Both the position numbers and the translations under genes were made by a program. A stretch of 64,000 nt of DNA from Solirubrobacter sp035555675. GTDB taxonomy: Bacteria; Actinomycetota; Thermoleophilia; Solirubrobacterales; Solirubrobacteraceae. The notes under the pieces were generated by a model that ran no database searches, was not told where the DNA came from, and was given only the letters and a program-made list of their open reading frames with translations. Below are positions 1 to 8,957 of the stretch, one piece after another; positions within the stretch are counted from its first letter, which is position 1, and the number at the start of each line of letters is the position of its first letter. The stretch lies in the NCBI GenBank assembly GCA_035555675.1, contig DATMGH010000067.1, forward strand, positions 1-64,000, read 5' to 3'.

Positions 1-859
1 CCGCAGCACGGGCGCGAACGCCGGCTGGGGCCCGGGGGAGTGGCTCGTGGTCGAGGCCGACGAGTCCGACCGCAGCCTGCTCAAGCTGCACCCGGCGATC
101 GCGGTCGTCACCAACGCCGAGCTCGACCACCACACGACCTACGCGTCCTCGCGTGACGTCGACGACACGTTCCGGGCGTTCCTGGCGCTGGCCGAGCAGG
201 CGGTGGTCCCGCCGGACCTGGCGCGCCTCGCGCCCGCGCCCCCGCACGTCTTCGACGCCGACCCCGAGCTCAGCGAGTCCGGGTCGCGCTTCGCCTTCGA
301 CGGCCACGAGGTCGTTCTGCGCGTCCCCGGCGCCCACAACGCTCGCAACGCGGCCGCCGCGCTGACCGCGGTCAAGCTGGCCGGCGCGGACGTCGAGGCC
401 GCCGTCCGCCGGCTCGCCACGTTCGAGGGCGCGGGCCGCCGCTTCGAGCGCCTCGGCCCGAACGTGGTCGACGACTACGCGCACCATCCGACCGAGGTCG
501 CGGCGACGCTCGCCGCCGCCCGCACGCTGCACCCGCGGCGCGTGATCGCCTGCTTTCAGCCGCACCTCTACTCGCGCACGCAGCGTGAGGCGCGCGCGTT
601 CGGCGCGGCGCTCGCCGCCGCCGACCTGACCGTCGTCCTGGACGTCTACCCGGCGCGCGAGCGCGCGGAGGACTATCCGGGCGTCACCGGCCTGCTCGTC
701 GCCCAGGCCACGGCCGACGCGGCGCCCGGCAAGCGCGTCGTCTGGGCGCGCGATCAGGCCACCGCGATCGCGTTCCTGCACCGCGAGTTGCACGACGGCG
801 ACCTGCTGATCACGCTCGGCGCGGGCGACGTCGACCGCGTCGGGCGCGCCCTTATATAG
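1..859 (+). CDS. murC: UDP-N-acetylmuramate--L-alanine ligase, 3' part
   Basis: MurC adds L-alanine to UDP-MurNAc with ATP, the first step of the peptidoglycan stem peptide, in the cytoplasm. The gene enters from the left edge in frame (first whole codon at position 2), so about 285 C-terminal residues are present and the UDP-binding N-terminal domain and P-loop are outside. Visible are EADESD and NAELDHH of the central Mur ligase domain, then DDYAHHPTE and FQPHLYSRT of the C-terminal domain, which together are specific to MurC within the Mur ligases. It is followed by ftsQ and ftsZ, the usual division and cell wall cluster, but no murB or ddl lies between murC and ftsQ here. Confidence 0.96.
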   Translation, partial: RSTGANAGWGPGEWLVVEADESDRSLLKLHPAIAVVTNAELDHHTTYASSRDVDDTFRAFLALAEQAVVPPDLARLAPAPPHVFDADPELSESGSRFAFDGHEVVLRVPGAHNARNAAAALTAVKLAGADVEAAVRRLATFEGAGRRFERLGPNVVDDYAHHPTEVAATLAAARTLHPRRVIACFQPHLYSRTQREARAFGAALAAADLTVVLDVYPARERAEDYPGVTGLLVAQATADAAPGKRVVWARDQATAIAFLHRELHDGDLLITLGAGDVDRVGRALI

Positions 860-896
860 AAGGGACCGGCGGAACGGGGTCGAAGCTCTGCCCCGA

Positions 897-1655
897 ATGG
901 GCCGCCGCCTGTATTCCGGACTCGGATTGATCGCCGTGCTCGCGCTGGGAGGCGCCGGCTGGATGTGGCTGCGCGATTCCGATCTGGTCGAGGTCCGGAA
1001 CGTCACGATCACGGGCGCGACCGCTTCGGACGCACCCGAGGTCAAGGCCGCGCTCGAGAGCGCCGCGCTCGAGATGACGACGCTGAACGTCCGTCACGAC
1101 GCGCTGCGCTCGGTCGTGGCGAGCCACCCGTCGGTGGCCGCCATCGACGTCGCGACCGACTTCCCGCACTCGATGACCATCAAGGTGATCGAGCGCCGCC
1201 CGGTGGCGACGCTGGCGGGCAACGTCCCGGTCACCGGCGACGGCATCGTGCTGCGCGGGCTGAGCGGCGACAAGGACCTGCCGCGGCTCTCGGTCAAGGA
1301 CGCGACGGTCTCCTCCAAGCTCACCGACCGGCGCGCGCTCGGCGCGCTGACGGTCGCCGGTGCGGCGCCCAAGGCGCTGCTCGAGCGTTCCGGCAGGGTG
1401 ACGATCGGCCCGCGCGGCGTCGTCTTTCAGATGCGCAACGGCCCGGAGCTCGTCTTCGGCAGCGCGACCGACGCGCGCGCGAAGTGGGCCGCCGCCGCCC
1501 GCGTGCTGGCGGAGACTTCGGCCGCGGGCGCAACGTATTTGGACCTTCGGATCCCCGGCCGGGTGGCCGCGGGAGGGCTCGCTCCGGTCGAGCCGGAACA
1601 GCCAAACCCGAACCTTCAACCTGAGGCTCAGAATGGCCTGACTCTCGACCAGTAG
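897..1655 (+). CDS. ftsQ: cell division protein FtsQ (POTRA domain)
   Basis: A 252-residue bitopic membrane protein of the divisome. A short cytoplasmic start (MGRRLYS) leads into one membrane segment at about residues 8-24, then an extracytoplasmic POTRA domain beginning near VEVRNVTITG, with the typical IKVIERRPVA strand, and an FtsQ beta-domain after it. Its place between murC and ftsZ supports the call over other POTRA proteins. The C-terminal 25 residues are polar and look disordered. The ATG at 897 lies 37 nt after murC with no clear ribosome binding site. Confidence 0.88.
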   Translation: MGRRLYSGLGLIAVLALGGAGWMWLRDSDLVEVRNVTITGATASDAPEVKAALESAALEMTTLNVRHDALRSVVASHPSVAAIDVATDFPHSMTIKVIERRPVATLAGNVPVTGDGIVLRGLSGDKDLPRLSVKDATVSSKLTDRRALGALTVAGAAPKALLERSGRVTIGPRGVVFQMRNGPELVFGSATDARAKWAAAARVLAETSAAGATYLDLRIPGRVAAGGLAPVEPEQPNPNLQPEAQNGLTLDQ

Positions 1656-1691
1656 TCGAGGGTTGCTCGATCTGCAACGTTCCTTGCGCCG

Positions 1692-1721
1692 TTGACAGCG
1701 ACGCCGAAATGCCCGTACCTT
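1692..1721 (+). promoter_or_regulatory. candidate ftsZ promoter
   Basis: A perfect TTGACA hexamer at 1692-1697 is followed 18 nt later by TACCTT at 1716-1721, in the 136-nt gap between ftsQ and ftsZ. The -35 box is a consensus match and the -10 box is weak. FtsZ is commonly transcribed from its own promoter in actinobacteria, which fits. Confidence 0.4.
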
Positions 1722-1791
1722 GCGGTAATCCGTGCCGTAAGCCTGCGTGCTAAAACGCTCGACCCTAACTAGAGGCACGGACGGAATCTTT

Positions 1792-2865
1792 ATGGAAGCC
1801 AGCGGTTATCTCGCAGTCATCAAGGTCGTCGGCGTCGGCGGCGGCGGAACCAACGCCGTCAACCGGATGATCGACGCCGGACTGTCCGGCGTGGAATTCA
1901 TCGCCGCGAACACCGATGCCCAGGCGCTCCAGATGACGGACGCCGACCTCAAGCTGCACATCGGCAGCAACCTCACGAAGGGCCTGGGCGCGGGAGCCAA
2001 CCCGCAGATCGGCCAGGGCGCGGCCGCCGAGTCGCGCGACGACATCAAGGAGGCGCTCAAGGGCGCGGACATGGTGTTCGTCACCGCCGGCGAGGGCGGC
2101 GGCACCGGCACGGGCGCCGCGCCCGTGATCGCGGAGATCGCCAAGAACGAGATCGGCGCGCTGACCGTCGGCGTGGTCACCCGGCCGTTCGCCTTCGAGG
2201 GCACGCAGCGGTCGCGCCAGGCGCAGGAGGGCATCGACCGCCTGCGCGAGATGGTGGACACGCTGATCGTGATCCCGAACGAGAAGCTGCTCGCGATGGT
2301 CGAGCGGCGCACGAGCATCCTCGACGCGTTCCGGGAGGCCGACAACGTCCTGCGCCAGGGCGTCCAGGGCATCACCGACCTGATCACGATCCCGGGCCTG
2401 ATCAACCTCGACTTCGCCGACGTGCGGACGATCATGGCCGACGCCGGCTCCGCCCTGATGGGCATCGGCACGGCCAACGGCGAGTCGCGCGCCTCCGAGG
2501 CGGCCAAGCAGGCGATCTCGAGCCCGCTGCTGGAGGAGTCCGTCGAGGGCGCCACCGGCATCCTGCTCAACATCACCGGCGGCCGCGAGCTCGGCCTGTT
2601 CGAGGTCAACGAGGCCGCGGAGCTGATCCACTCGGCCGCGGACGCCAACTCGAACATCATCTTCGGCGCTGTGATCGACGAGGCGATGGGCGACGACATC
2701 CGCGTCACCGTGATCGCCACCGGCTTCGACCACGGCGGCGTTCGCGCCGCCCGTGAGGAGCGCGCCCGCCCGCCGCGCGACCGCGGCCCGCGGATCGACG
2801 AGCGCCAGCGGTCCTCGCTGGAGATCCGCGACGACGACCTCGACATCCCGCCGTTCCTGCGCTGA
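1792..2865 (+). CDS. ftsZ: cell division GTPase FtsZ
   Basis: FtsZ polymerises into the Z ring with GTP. The 357 residues hold the GTP-binding G box GGGTGTG (residues 102-108), the T7 synergy loop NLDFADV (205-211) and a short linker ending in the conserved C-terminal tail DDLDIPPFLR that binds membrane anchors such as SepF. I chose the ATG at 1792 (MEASGYLAV) because it sits right before the conserved VIKVVGVGGGG strand and after a GGACGG stretch; an upstream in-frame TTG at 1747 would add 15 unconserved residues. There is no ftsA in the cluster, as usual for actinobacteria. Confidence 0.97.
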   Translation: MEASGYLAVIKVVGVGGGGTNAVNRMIDAGLSGVEFIAANTDAQALQMTDADLKLHIGSNLTKGLGAGANPQIGQGAAAESRDDIKEALKGADMVFVTAGEGGGTGTGAAPVIAEIAKNEIGALTVGVVTRPFAFEGTQRSRQAQEGIDRLREMVDTLIVIPNEKLLAMVERRTSILDAFREADNVLRQGVQGITDLITIPGLINLDFADVRTIMADAGSALMGIGTANGESRASEAAKQAISSPLLEESVEGATGILLNITGGRELGLFEVNEAAELIHSAADANSNIIFGAVIDEAMGDDIRVTVIATGFDHGGVRAAREERARPPRDRGPRIDERQRSSLEIRDDDLDIPPFLR

Positions 2866-2872
2866 GCCGCGC

Positions 2873-2878
2873 TAGGGT
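2873..2878 (+). promoter_or_regulatory. TANNNT box before gcvT
   Basis: TAGGGT ends 9 nt before the gcvT ATG and there is no Shine-Dalgarno sequence, so gcvT may start on a leaderless transcript. No convincing -35 element. Confidence 0.35.
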
Positions 2879-2887
2879 CACGGCGCG

Positions 2888-3943
2888 ATGACCCTCCTTC
2901 GCACCCCGCTTCACGACCGCCACGTCGCGGCCGGCGCCAAGCTCGTCCCGTTCGCGGGCTGGGAGATGCCGGTGCAGTACGAGGGCATCAAGGCCGAGCA
3001 CCTGGCGGTCCGCGGCCACGCGGGCATCTTCGACGTCTCGCACATGGGCGAGATCGAGACCACGGGGCCGGACGCCGAGGCGTTCCTGCAGCGGATCCTG
3101 TCCAACGACGTCGCGAAGCTGGCCGACGGCGGCGCGCAGTACAGCGTGCTCACCAACGAGGACGGCGGCGTCCTCGACGACCTCTTCACCTACCGGCTCG
3201 GCGATCGCTTCCTGACCGTCACCAACGCGGCCAACCACGAGCAGGACCTGGCGTGGTTCCAGCGCCACGCCGCCGGCTTCGACGTCACGCTCCACGACCG
3301 CCTGCACGACTACGCGATGCTCGCCGTGCAGGGCCCGGACGCGCGCGCGATCGTCGCGAGCCTCGCCGACGGCGAGCTGCCCAAGCGCTTCCGCACCGCG
3401 ACGCTGACCGTCGCCGGGGCGCCCGGGACCCTGGTCTGCGGCACCGGCTACACGGGCGAGGACGGCGTCGAGCTGCTGGTCGCGCCCGAGCACGCGCCCG
3501 CCGTGTGGGACGCGGTGGTCGCCGCCGGCGCCGTGCCCGCCGGGCTCGGTGCGCGCGACACGCTGCGCCTGGAGGTCTGCTTTCACCTCTACGGCAACGA
3601 CCTGATGGCGAGCCGCGGGCCGATCGAGGCGGGCCTCGGCTGGTGCGTGAAGGAGGCCACCGGCTTCATCGGCGCCGACGCGGTCCGCGCGGTCCGCGAA
3701 GCGGGGCCGCAGGAGACGCTCGTGCCGTTCGTGATGCGCGAGGGGATCGCCCGCCAGGGCAACCCGGTGCTGGGCGGCGGCGAGGTGACCTCCGGGACGC
3801 TCTCGCCCAGCCTCGGCGTCGGGATCGGCATGGCCTACGTGCCAGTGGCCGAGGCCCAGCCGGGCACGCCGCTCGAGATCGACGTCCGCGGCAAGACGCG
3901 CGCCGCCGAGGTGCGCGCCAAGCCCCTACTCCCCCCCGCTTAA
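2888..3943 (+). CDS. gcvT: aminomethyltransferase, glycine cleavage T protein
   Basis: GcvT takes the aminomethyl group from lipoyl-GcvH, releases ammonia and makes 5,10-methylene-tetrahydrofolate. It is 351 residues, near the family norm, and starts with the typical LHDRHVAAGAKLVPFAGWEMP region and FDVSHMGE; the C-terminal GcvT domain carries GARDTLRLE. The first gene of the gcvT-H-PA-PB run; its TAA overlaps the AAGGAG ribosome binding site of gcvH. Confidence 0.96.
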   Translation: MTLLRTPLHDRHVAAGAKLVPFAGWEMPVQYEGIKAEHLAVRGHAGIFDVSHMGEIETTGPDAEAFLQRILSNDVAKLADGGAQYSVLTNEDGGVLDDLFTYRLGDRFLTVTNAANHEQDLAWFQRHAAGFDVTLHDRLHDYAMLAVQGPDARAIVASLADGELPKRFRTATLTVAGAPGTLVCGTGYTGEDGVELLVAPEHAPAVWDAVVAAGAVPAGLGARDTLRLEVCFHLYGNDLMASRGPIEAGLGWCVKEATGFIGADAVRAVREAGPQETLVPFVMREGIARQGNPVLGGGEVTSGTLSPSLGVGIGMAYVPVAEAQPGTPLEIDVRGKTRAAEVRAKPLLPPA

Positions 3944-3957
3944 GGAGACACTGCACA

Positions 3958-4344
3958 GTGGCCGACGCCAGCTACCCCGAAGACCTGCTCTACCACCCCG
4001 AGCACGACTGGGCGCGCGTGGACGGCGACACCGCCACGCTCGGGATCACCTGGTACGCCCAGGACCAGCTCGGCGAGGTCGTGTTCTTCGACCCGCCGGA
4101 GGTCGGCGCGACGATCGCCAAGGACTCGGCGTACGCCGAGGTCGAGTCCGTGAAAGCGGTCAGCGACGTGATCGCGCCGCTCAGCGGCGAGATCGTCGAA
4201 GTCAACGAGACGCTCAAGGACGCGCCCGAGAAGATCAACGACGACTCCTACGGCGAGGGCTGGCTGGTCAAGGTCAAGCTGTCCGAGCCGTCCGAGCTCG
4301 ACGACCTGCTGGACGCCGAGAACTACCGCTCCTCGCTGTCATAA
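3958..4344 (+). CDS. gcvH: glycine cleavage H protein (lipoyl carrier)
   Basis: The 128-residue lipoyl shuttle of the glycine cleavage complex. The lipoylated lysine is K66 in VESVKAV. The start is the GTG at 3958, 10 nt after an AAGGAG at 3942-3947 that overlaps the gcvT stop; the same frame stays open far upstream through gcvT, but that part is a shadow. The C-terminal EGWLVKVKLS segment is typical of GcvH. Confidence 0.96.
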   Translation: MADASYPEDLLYHPEHDWARVDGDTATLGITWYAQDQLGEVVFFDPPEVGATIAKDSAYAEVESVKAVSDVIAPLSGEIVEVNETLKDAPEKINDDSYGEGWLVKVKLSEPSELDDLLDAENYRSSLS

Positions 4345-4348
4345 GCTG

Positions 4349-4368
4349 AGCGGCTCACATGAGCCGCT
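4349..4368 (+). promoter_or_regulatory. hairpin holding the gcvPA start codon
   Basis: A perfect 8-bp stem (4349-4356 with 4361-4368, or 9-bp arms around a central CA) has a 4-nt loop ACAT. The gcvPA ATG (4359-4361) spans the loop and the first paired base of the right arm. No Shine-Dalgarno sequence is visible outside it. It could tune translation of gcvPA relative to gcvH, or be a 20-bp operator. Confidence 0.5.
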
Positions 4369-5666
4369 ACACATCCGCCACCGACGCCGACCGGCACGAG
4401 ATGCTGGCGGCGGTCGGTGTTGAAACCGTCGACGACCTCTTCGCGGACGTTCCGGAGGGCGTGCGGCTCGGCCGCGCGCTCGACCTTCCGCCCGGCAAGC
4501 CGGAGCAGGAGGTCTATGCGCGCCTGCGCGACCTGGCCGCGCGCAACGTCTCGGCCGAGGACGAGATCTCGTTCCTGGGCGCCGGCATGTACGACCACTA
4601 CGTCCCGGCGCTGATCGACTCGATCCTGGCCCGCTCGGAGTTCCTGACACCGTACACGCCCTACCAGCCGGAGATCAGCCAGGGCGGGCTGCAGGTCATG
4701 TTCGAGTACCAGACGGCGATCTCGGAGCTGACCGGGCTGCCGGTCTCCAACGCGTCCGTCTACGAGGGCCCGAGCGCGGTCGCGGCGGCCGGCTGGCTCG
4801 CCCACACGCACACGGGCAAGTCGAAGTTCCTCGTGTCCGACGGCCTGCACCCGCACTCGCGCGAGACGCTGGAGACGACCTCCGCGGGCTGGGGGACGAC
4901 GATCGAGACGATCGCGCTCAAGGACGGGCTCACGGACCTGGAGCCGGTGGGGGACGACGTGGCGGCGGTGATCGTCGCGCAGCCGAACTTCTACGGGGCG
5001 ATCGAGGACCTCGAGGCGCTCTCGGCGCTCAAGGGCGGCGCGCTGCTGATCGTGCAGTGCGACCCGCTGACGCTGGGCGTGCTGCGCCCGCCCGGGGACT
5101 TCGACGTCGACATCGCGGTCGGCGAGGGGCAGTCGCTCGGCAACCGGCTCGACTTCGGCGGCCCGTCGTTCGGCTTCTTCGCGGCGCGCCAGGAGTACAT
5201 CCGGCGCATGCCGGGGCGGATCGCGGGGGAGACGACCGACGTCGACGGCCGCCGCGGCTTCGTGCTCACGCTGCAGACGCGCGAGCAGCACATCCGGCGC
5301 GAGAAGGCGACGCACAACATCTGCACGGCGCAGGCGCTCAACGCGCTGGCCGGGATGATCTACCTGAGCTGGCTCGGCCGCGAGGGGATCGTCGAGCTGG
5401 GCGAGCTGCTGGTCTCGCGCACCGAGTACGCGCGTTCGGTGCTGACCGCGATCGACGGCGTGAGCGCCTGGCACTCGCAGCCGGTCGTGCGCGAGTTCGC
5501 GCTGCGCGTGCCGAACGTGCACGCGGTCGTCGAGCGCTGCGCCGAGCGGGGCGTGAACCCGGGCCACCCCGTGGGGGACGACGTGCTGCTGGTGGCGATC
5601 ACCGAGCAGCGGTCGAAGGCGGATATCGACAGATTGGCGTCGGTGCTCGAGGAGGCCCTGGCATGA
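4359..5666 (+). CDS. gcvPA: glycine dehydrogenase (decarboxylating) subunit 1
   Basis: The N-terminal half of the split P protein. With GcvPB it decarboxylates glycine and loads the aminomethyl group on lipoyl-GcvH. The 435 residues match the usual 430-450 of stand-alone GcvPA; FLGAGMYDHYVPALID near residue 70, YTPYQPEISQGGLQ and the NASVYEGPSAVAAA run are family hallmarks. The PLP lysine is in the partner subunit. Overlaps gcvPB by 4 nt (ATGA), so translation is probably coupled. Confidence 0.96.
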   Translation: MSRYTSATDADRHEMLAAVGVETVDDLFADVPEGVRLGRALDLPPGKPEQEVYARLRDLAARNVSAEDEISFLGAGMYDHYVPALIDSILARSEFLTPYTPYQPEISQGGLQVMFEYQTAISELTGLPVSNASVYEGPSAVAAAGWLAHTHTGKSKFLVSDGLHPHSRETLETTSAGWGTTIETIALKDGLTDLEPVGDDVAAVIVAQPNFYGAIEDLEALSALKGGALLIVQCDPLTLGVLRPPGDFDVDIAVGEGQSLGNRLDFGGPSFGFFAARQEYIRRMPGRIAGETTDVDGRRGFVLTLQTREQHIRREKATHNICTAQALNALAGMIYLSWLGREGIVELGELLVSRTEYARSVLTAIDGVSAWHSQPVVREFALRVPNVHAVVERCAERGVNPGHPVGDDVLLVAITEQRSKADIDRLASVLEEALA

Positions 5667-7165
5667 CCGCGTTGACCGAGCCGCTGCGGGCCGAGACCGA
5701 CATGCAGCGCGACCGCGCGAAGACGATCTACGAGAAGTCCAAGCCGGGGCGGCGCGCGTTCGTCGCGCCGGAGCTCGACGTGCCGCGGCACGCGCTGCCG
5801 GAGCGGTTCCGCCGCACCGCGCCGCCGAAGCTGCCGGAGATCGCCGAGCCGGAGATCGTCCGCCACTACAACCGGCTGTCGAAGCGCAACTTCGACCTCG
5901 ACACCGGCTTCTACCCGCTCGGGTCGTGCACGATGAAGCACAACCCGAAGCTGCACGAGCGCGTCGCGGCGCTGCCCGGCAACGCGCGCCTGCACCCGCT
6001 GCAGCACCCGAAGCGGGCGCAGGGCGCCCTGGAGCTGATGCACTCGCTGCAGGAGGCGCTGGGCGAGATCGCGGGGCTGCCGCACGTCTCGCTGCAGCCG
6101 AGCGCGGGGTCGCACGGCGAGCTGGCGGGCGTCCTGCTCACGCGCGCCTACCACGCCGACCGCGGGGACGTGCGCACCAAGATCCTCACGCCCGACACCG
6201 CGCACGGCACCAACCCGGCGACGGTGACGATGGGCGGCTACGAGGTCGTCAAGGTCGGCACCGACGAGCACGGCGGGGTCGATGTCGAGGACTTGCGGGC
6301 GAAGGCGGACTCGTCCGTCGCCTGCCTGATGCTCACCAACCCGAACACGCTCGGCGTGTTCGACCGCAACATCGAGGAGATCGCCCGGATCGTGCACGGC
6401 GTCGGCGCGACGCTGTACTACGACGGCGCGAACCTCAACGCGGTCATGGGCCGCACGCGGCCGGGCGACATGGGCTTCGACATCGTGCACTTCAACCTGC
6501 ACAAGACGTTCACGCAGCCGCACGGCGGCGGCGGGCCGGGCGCGGGGCCAATCGCGGTGTCCGACCGCATCGAGCCGTACCTGCCGCGGCCGCAGGTCGT
6601 GCGCCGGGAGGACGGGTCCTTCGACCTCGACGACGACCGGCCGAAGTCGATCGGCCGCCTGCGCGGCTTCCAGGGCAACTACGGCGTGTTCGTGCGCTCG
6701 TACGCGTACATCCTCTCGCTCGGCGCCGACGGGCTGCAGGAGGCGTCGGAGACCGCGGTCCTGAACGCCAACTACCTGCTGGCGCGCCTGAAGCAGCTCG
6801 GCGTGACCGACCTGCTGCCGCCCGCCTACGACCGCATCTGCATGCACGAGTTCGTGCTCTCCGGCGCGCCGATGAAGCGCGAGCTGGGCCTGCGCACGCT
6901 CGATCTGGCCAAGCGGCTGCTCGACCACGGGTTCCACCCGCCGACGGTGTACTTCCCGCTGCTGGTCGAGGAGGCGCTGCTGATCGAGCCGACCGAGACC
7001 GAGACGCGCGAGACGCTGGACGCGTTCGCCGACGCGCTCGCGGAGATCCTGCGCGAAGGCGCCGAGGACCCGGAGATCGCCCGCAACGCGCCGTACTCGA
7101 CGCCGGTCCGCCGCCTCGACGAGGCCGGAGCGGCGAAGCGCCCGATCATCCGCCAGCCGCTGTAG
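5663..7165 (+). CDS. gcvPB: glycine dehydrogenase (decarboxylating) subunit 2
   Basis: The catalytic C-terminal half of split glycine dehydrogenase, 500 residues. The PLP lysine is K281 in NLHKTFTQPHGGGGPG; GFYPLGSCTMKHNPK near residue 75 and TAHGTNPATV are also typical. The start is the ATG in the ATGA overlap with gcvPA; upstream sequence in this frame is shadow. Three nt after it comes trpS. Confidence 0.96.
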   Translation: MTALTEPLRAETDMQRDRAKTIYEKSKPGRRAFVAPELDVPRHALPERFRRTAPPKLPEIAEPEIVRHYNRLSKRNFDLDTGFYPLGSCTMKHNPKLHERVAALPGNARLHPLQHPKRAQGALELMHSLQEALGEIAGLPHVSLQPSAGSHGELAGVLLTRAYHADRGDVRTKILTPDTAHGTNPATVTMGGYEVVKVGTDEHGGVDVEDLRAKADSSVACLMLTNPNTLGVFDRNIEEIARIVHGVGATLYYDGANLNAVMGRTRPGDMGFDIVHFNLHKTFTQPHGGGGPGAGPIAVSDRIEPYLPRPQVVRREDGSFDLDDDRPKSIGRLRGFQGNYGVFVRSYAYILSLGADGLQEASETAVLNANYLLARLKQLGVTDLLPPAYDRICMHEFVLSGAPMKRELGLRTLDLAKRLLDHGFHPPTVYFPLLVEEALLIEPTETETRETLDAFADALAEILREGAEDPEIARNAPYSTPVRRLDEAGAAKRPIIRQPL

Positions 7166-7168
7166 CCG

Positions 7169-8167
7169 ATGGTCATCTTCTCCGGAATCCAGCCCACCGG
7201 GCGCAAGCACCTGGGCAACTACATCGGCGCGATCCTGCAGTACGTCGAAGGGCAGGATCGCGGCGAGCCGGCGATCTACTGCATCGTCGACCTGCACGCG
7301 ACCACGGTCGCCTATGACCCCGCGGAGCTGCGCCGCCGCTCGCAGGACACGGCGGCGCTGCTGGTCGCCGCGGGGCTGGACCCCGCGCGGTGCGTGCTGT
7401 TCCGCCAGGGCGACGTGCCCGAGCACTCGGAGCTGACGTGGCTGCTGTCGAGCGTGATCCCGCTCGGCGTGCTCAACCGCATGCACCAGTTCCGCGACAA
7501 GTCCGTCGCCCAGCGCGAGATGGTCTCGTCCGGCCTGCTCTTCTACCCGGTCCTGATGGCGGCCGACGTGCTCGCCTACCGCGCGCACGAGGTGCCGGTG
7601 GGGGAGGATCAGCGCGAGCACATCGAGGTGATGCGCGACGCGGCGGAGACGTTCAACAAGCGCTTCGGCGAGACGCTCGTGGTGCCGCGGGGGAACATCC
7701 CGACGGTCGGCGCGCGCGTGCGCGACCTGCAGGAGCCGGAGCGCAAGATGTCCACGACGGGCGGCACGCCGCGCGGGCGGGTCTACGTGGACGAGGAGCC
7801 GGCGGCGATCATCAAGAAGTTCAAGAGCGCGCAGACGGACTCGGGGCGCGAGATCGTGCGCGGGGACGACAAGCCGGGGATCACGAACCTGATCGAGATC
7901 CTGGCCGTCGTCCGCGGTACGGCGCCGGCGGCGATCGAGCACGACTTCGAGGGCTCGGGGTACGGCGACTTCAAGCTTGCGGTGGGCGAGGAGGTCGCGG
8001 CCTGGCTGGCGCCGGTGCGCGAGCGCTATTTGGAGCTGCGCGAGGACACGGACGCGATCGAGGGCTTCCTGGCGGAAGGTGCGGCCAAGGCGCAGGCGAT
8101 CGCCGCGCCGGTGCTCGCCGACGTGCGGGAGGCCATGGGCGTCGGGCCCGTCCGACGCGCCCCCTAG
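7169..8167 (+). CDS. trpS: tryptophanyl-tRNA synthetase
   Basis: Class I aminoacyl-tRNA synthetase charging tRNA-Trp. The HIGH-type motif appears as PTGRKHLGN (about residues 10-18) and the KMSKS loop as KMSTT (K193). At 332 residues it matches bacterial TrpS; DLHATTV and SGLLFYPVLMAADVLAY line the tryptophan site. It starts 3 nt after gcvPB and ends 10 nt before scpA, so it is part of the same run. There is no leader or T-box region. Confidence 0.96.
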   Translation: MVIFSGIQPTGRKHLGNYIGAILQYVEGQDRGEPAIYCIVDLHATTVAYDPAELRRRSQDTAALLVAAGLDPARCVLFRQGDVPEHSELTWLLSSVIPLGVLNRMHQFRDKSVAQREMVSSGLLFYPVLMAADVLAYRAHEVPVGEDQREHIEVMRDAAETFNKRFGETLVVPRGNIPTVGARVRDLQEPERKMSTTGGTPRGRVYVDEEPAAIIKKFKSAQTDSGREIVRGDDKPGITNLIEILAVVRGTAPAAIEHDFEGSGYGDFKLAVGEEVAAWLAPVRERYLELREDTDAIEGFLAEGAAKAQAIAAPVLADVREAMGVGPVRRAP

Positions 8168-8177
8168 CCTGTCGGAG

Positions 8178-8957
8178 GTGCGGATCGCCCAGCTCGAGCT
8201 GGACCTCGACGTCTTCGCGGGACCTTTCGACCTGCTCCTCTCGCTGATCCTGCGGGAGGAGCTGGACCTGCTCGAAGTGGACCTGGCGGAGGTCGTGATC
8301 GCCTACCTGGACCACCTGGAGGCGCAGGACGAGCTCGACCTGGAGTCCGCGACTGAGTTCCTGGTGCTGATCGCGGCGCTGCTGGAGCTCAAGTCGCGGC
8401 TGATGCTGCCGGGCGAGGAGGTCGAGGAGCTGGACGAGCTCGCGCCCGCCGAGGCGGCCGAGGAGCTCGTCGAGCGGATGCTCCAGTACGCGCGCTTCCG
8501 GGGCGCGGGCGGGCACCTCGCGGAGCTGTTCGGGCACGGGCAGTCGTTTTTGTCGCGGTCGGCGCGGCTGCCGGAGGGGCTGCGGCAGGTGCCGCTGGCT
8601 TCGGCGTCCGCGGCGTACGACCCGGCGGTGCTGGGCGCCGCGCTCGGCGGGCTGCTGCGCGTCCCGGCGCCGATCGACCTCTCGCACATGGCGATGCCGC
8701 GGGTCACGGTCGGTGAGCGGCTGGCGGTGCTGCGCGCGCTGCTGCGGCGGGGGACGTTCAGCTTCGACGACGCGGTCCGGGACGCCGACCGCGTGACCGT
8801 GTGCGTGACCGTCTTCGCGCTGCTGGAGCTGTACAAGCGCGGCGAGGCGGCCTGGGAGCAGGACGAGCCCTTCGGAGAGATAACCGTGATGAAAAGGCAG
8901 GACATCCCCACCGCCCCGCCCCGATCATCCGACCTTAAGCGCGTGGAAGCGGCATGA
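8178..8957 (+). CDS. scpA: segregation and condensation protein A (kleisin)
   Basis: ScpA bridges the SMC heads and, with ScpB, forms the bacterial condensin. It has 259 residues: an N-terminal kleisin helix region (DLDVFAGPFDLLLSLI), an acidic middle, and a winged-helix C-terminal part. The GTG at 8178 is chosen because the conserved family start follows at once; the GGAGG next to it is too close to be a normal ribosome binding site, and a CTG 9 nt upstream is also possible. Ends in an ATGA overlap with scpB. Confidence 0.9.
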   Translation: MRIAQLELDLDVFAGPFDLLLSLILREELDLLEVDLAEVVIAYLDHLEAQDELDLESATEFLVLIAALLELKSRLMLPGEEVEELDELAPAEAAEELVERMLQYARFRGAGGHLAELFGHGQSFLSRSARLPEGLRQVPLASASAAYDPAVLGAALGGLLRVPAPIDLSHMAMPRVTVGERLAVLRALLRRGTFSFDDAVRDADRVTVCVTVFALLELYKRGEAAWEQDEPFGEITVMKRQDIPTAPPRSSDLKRVEAA

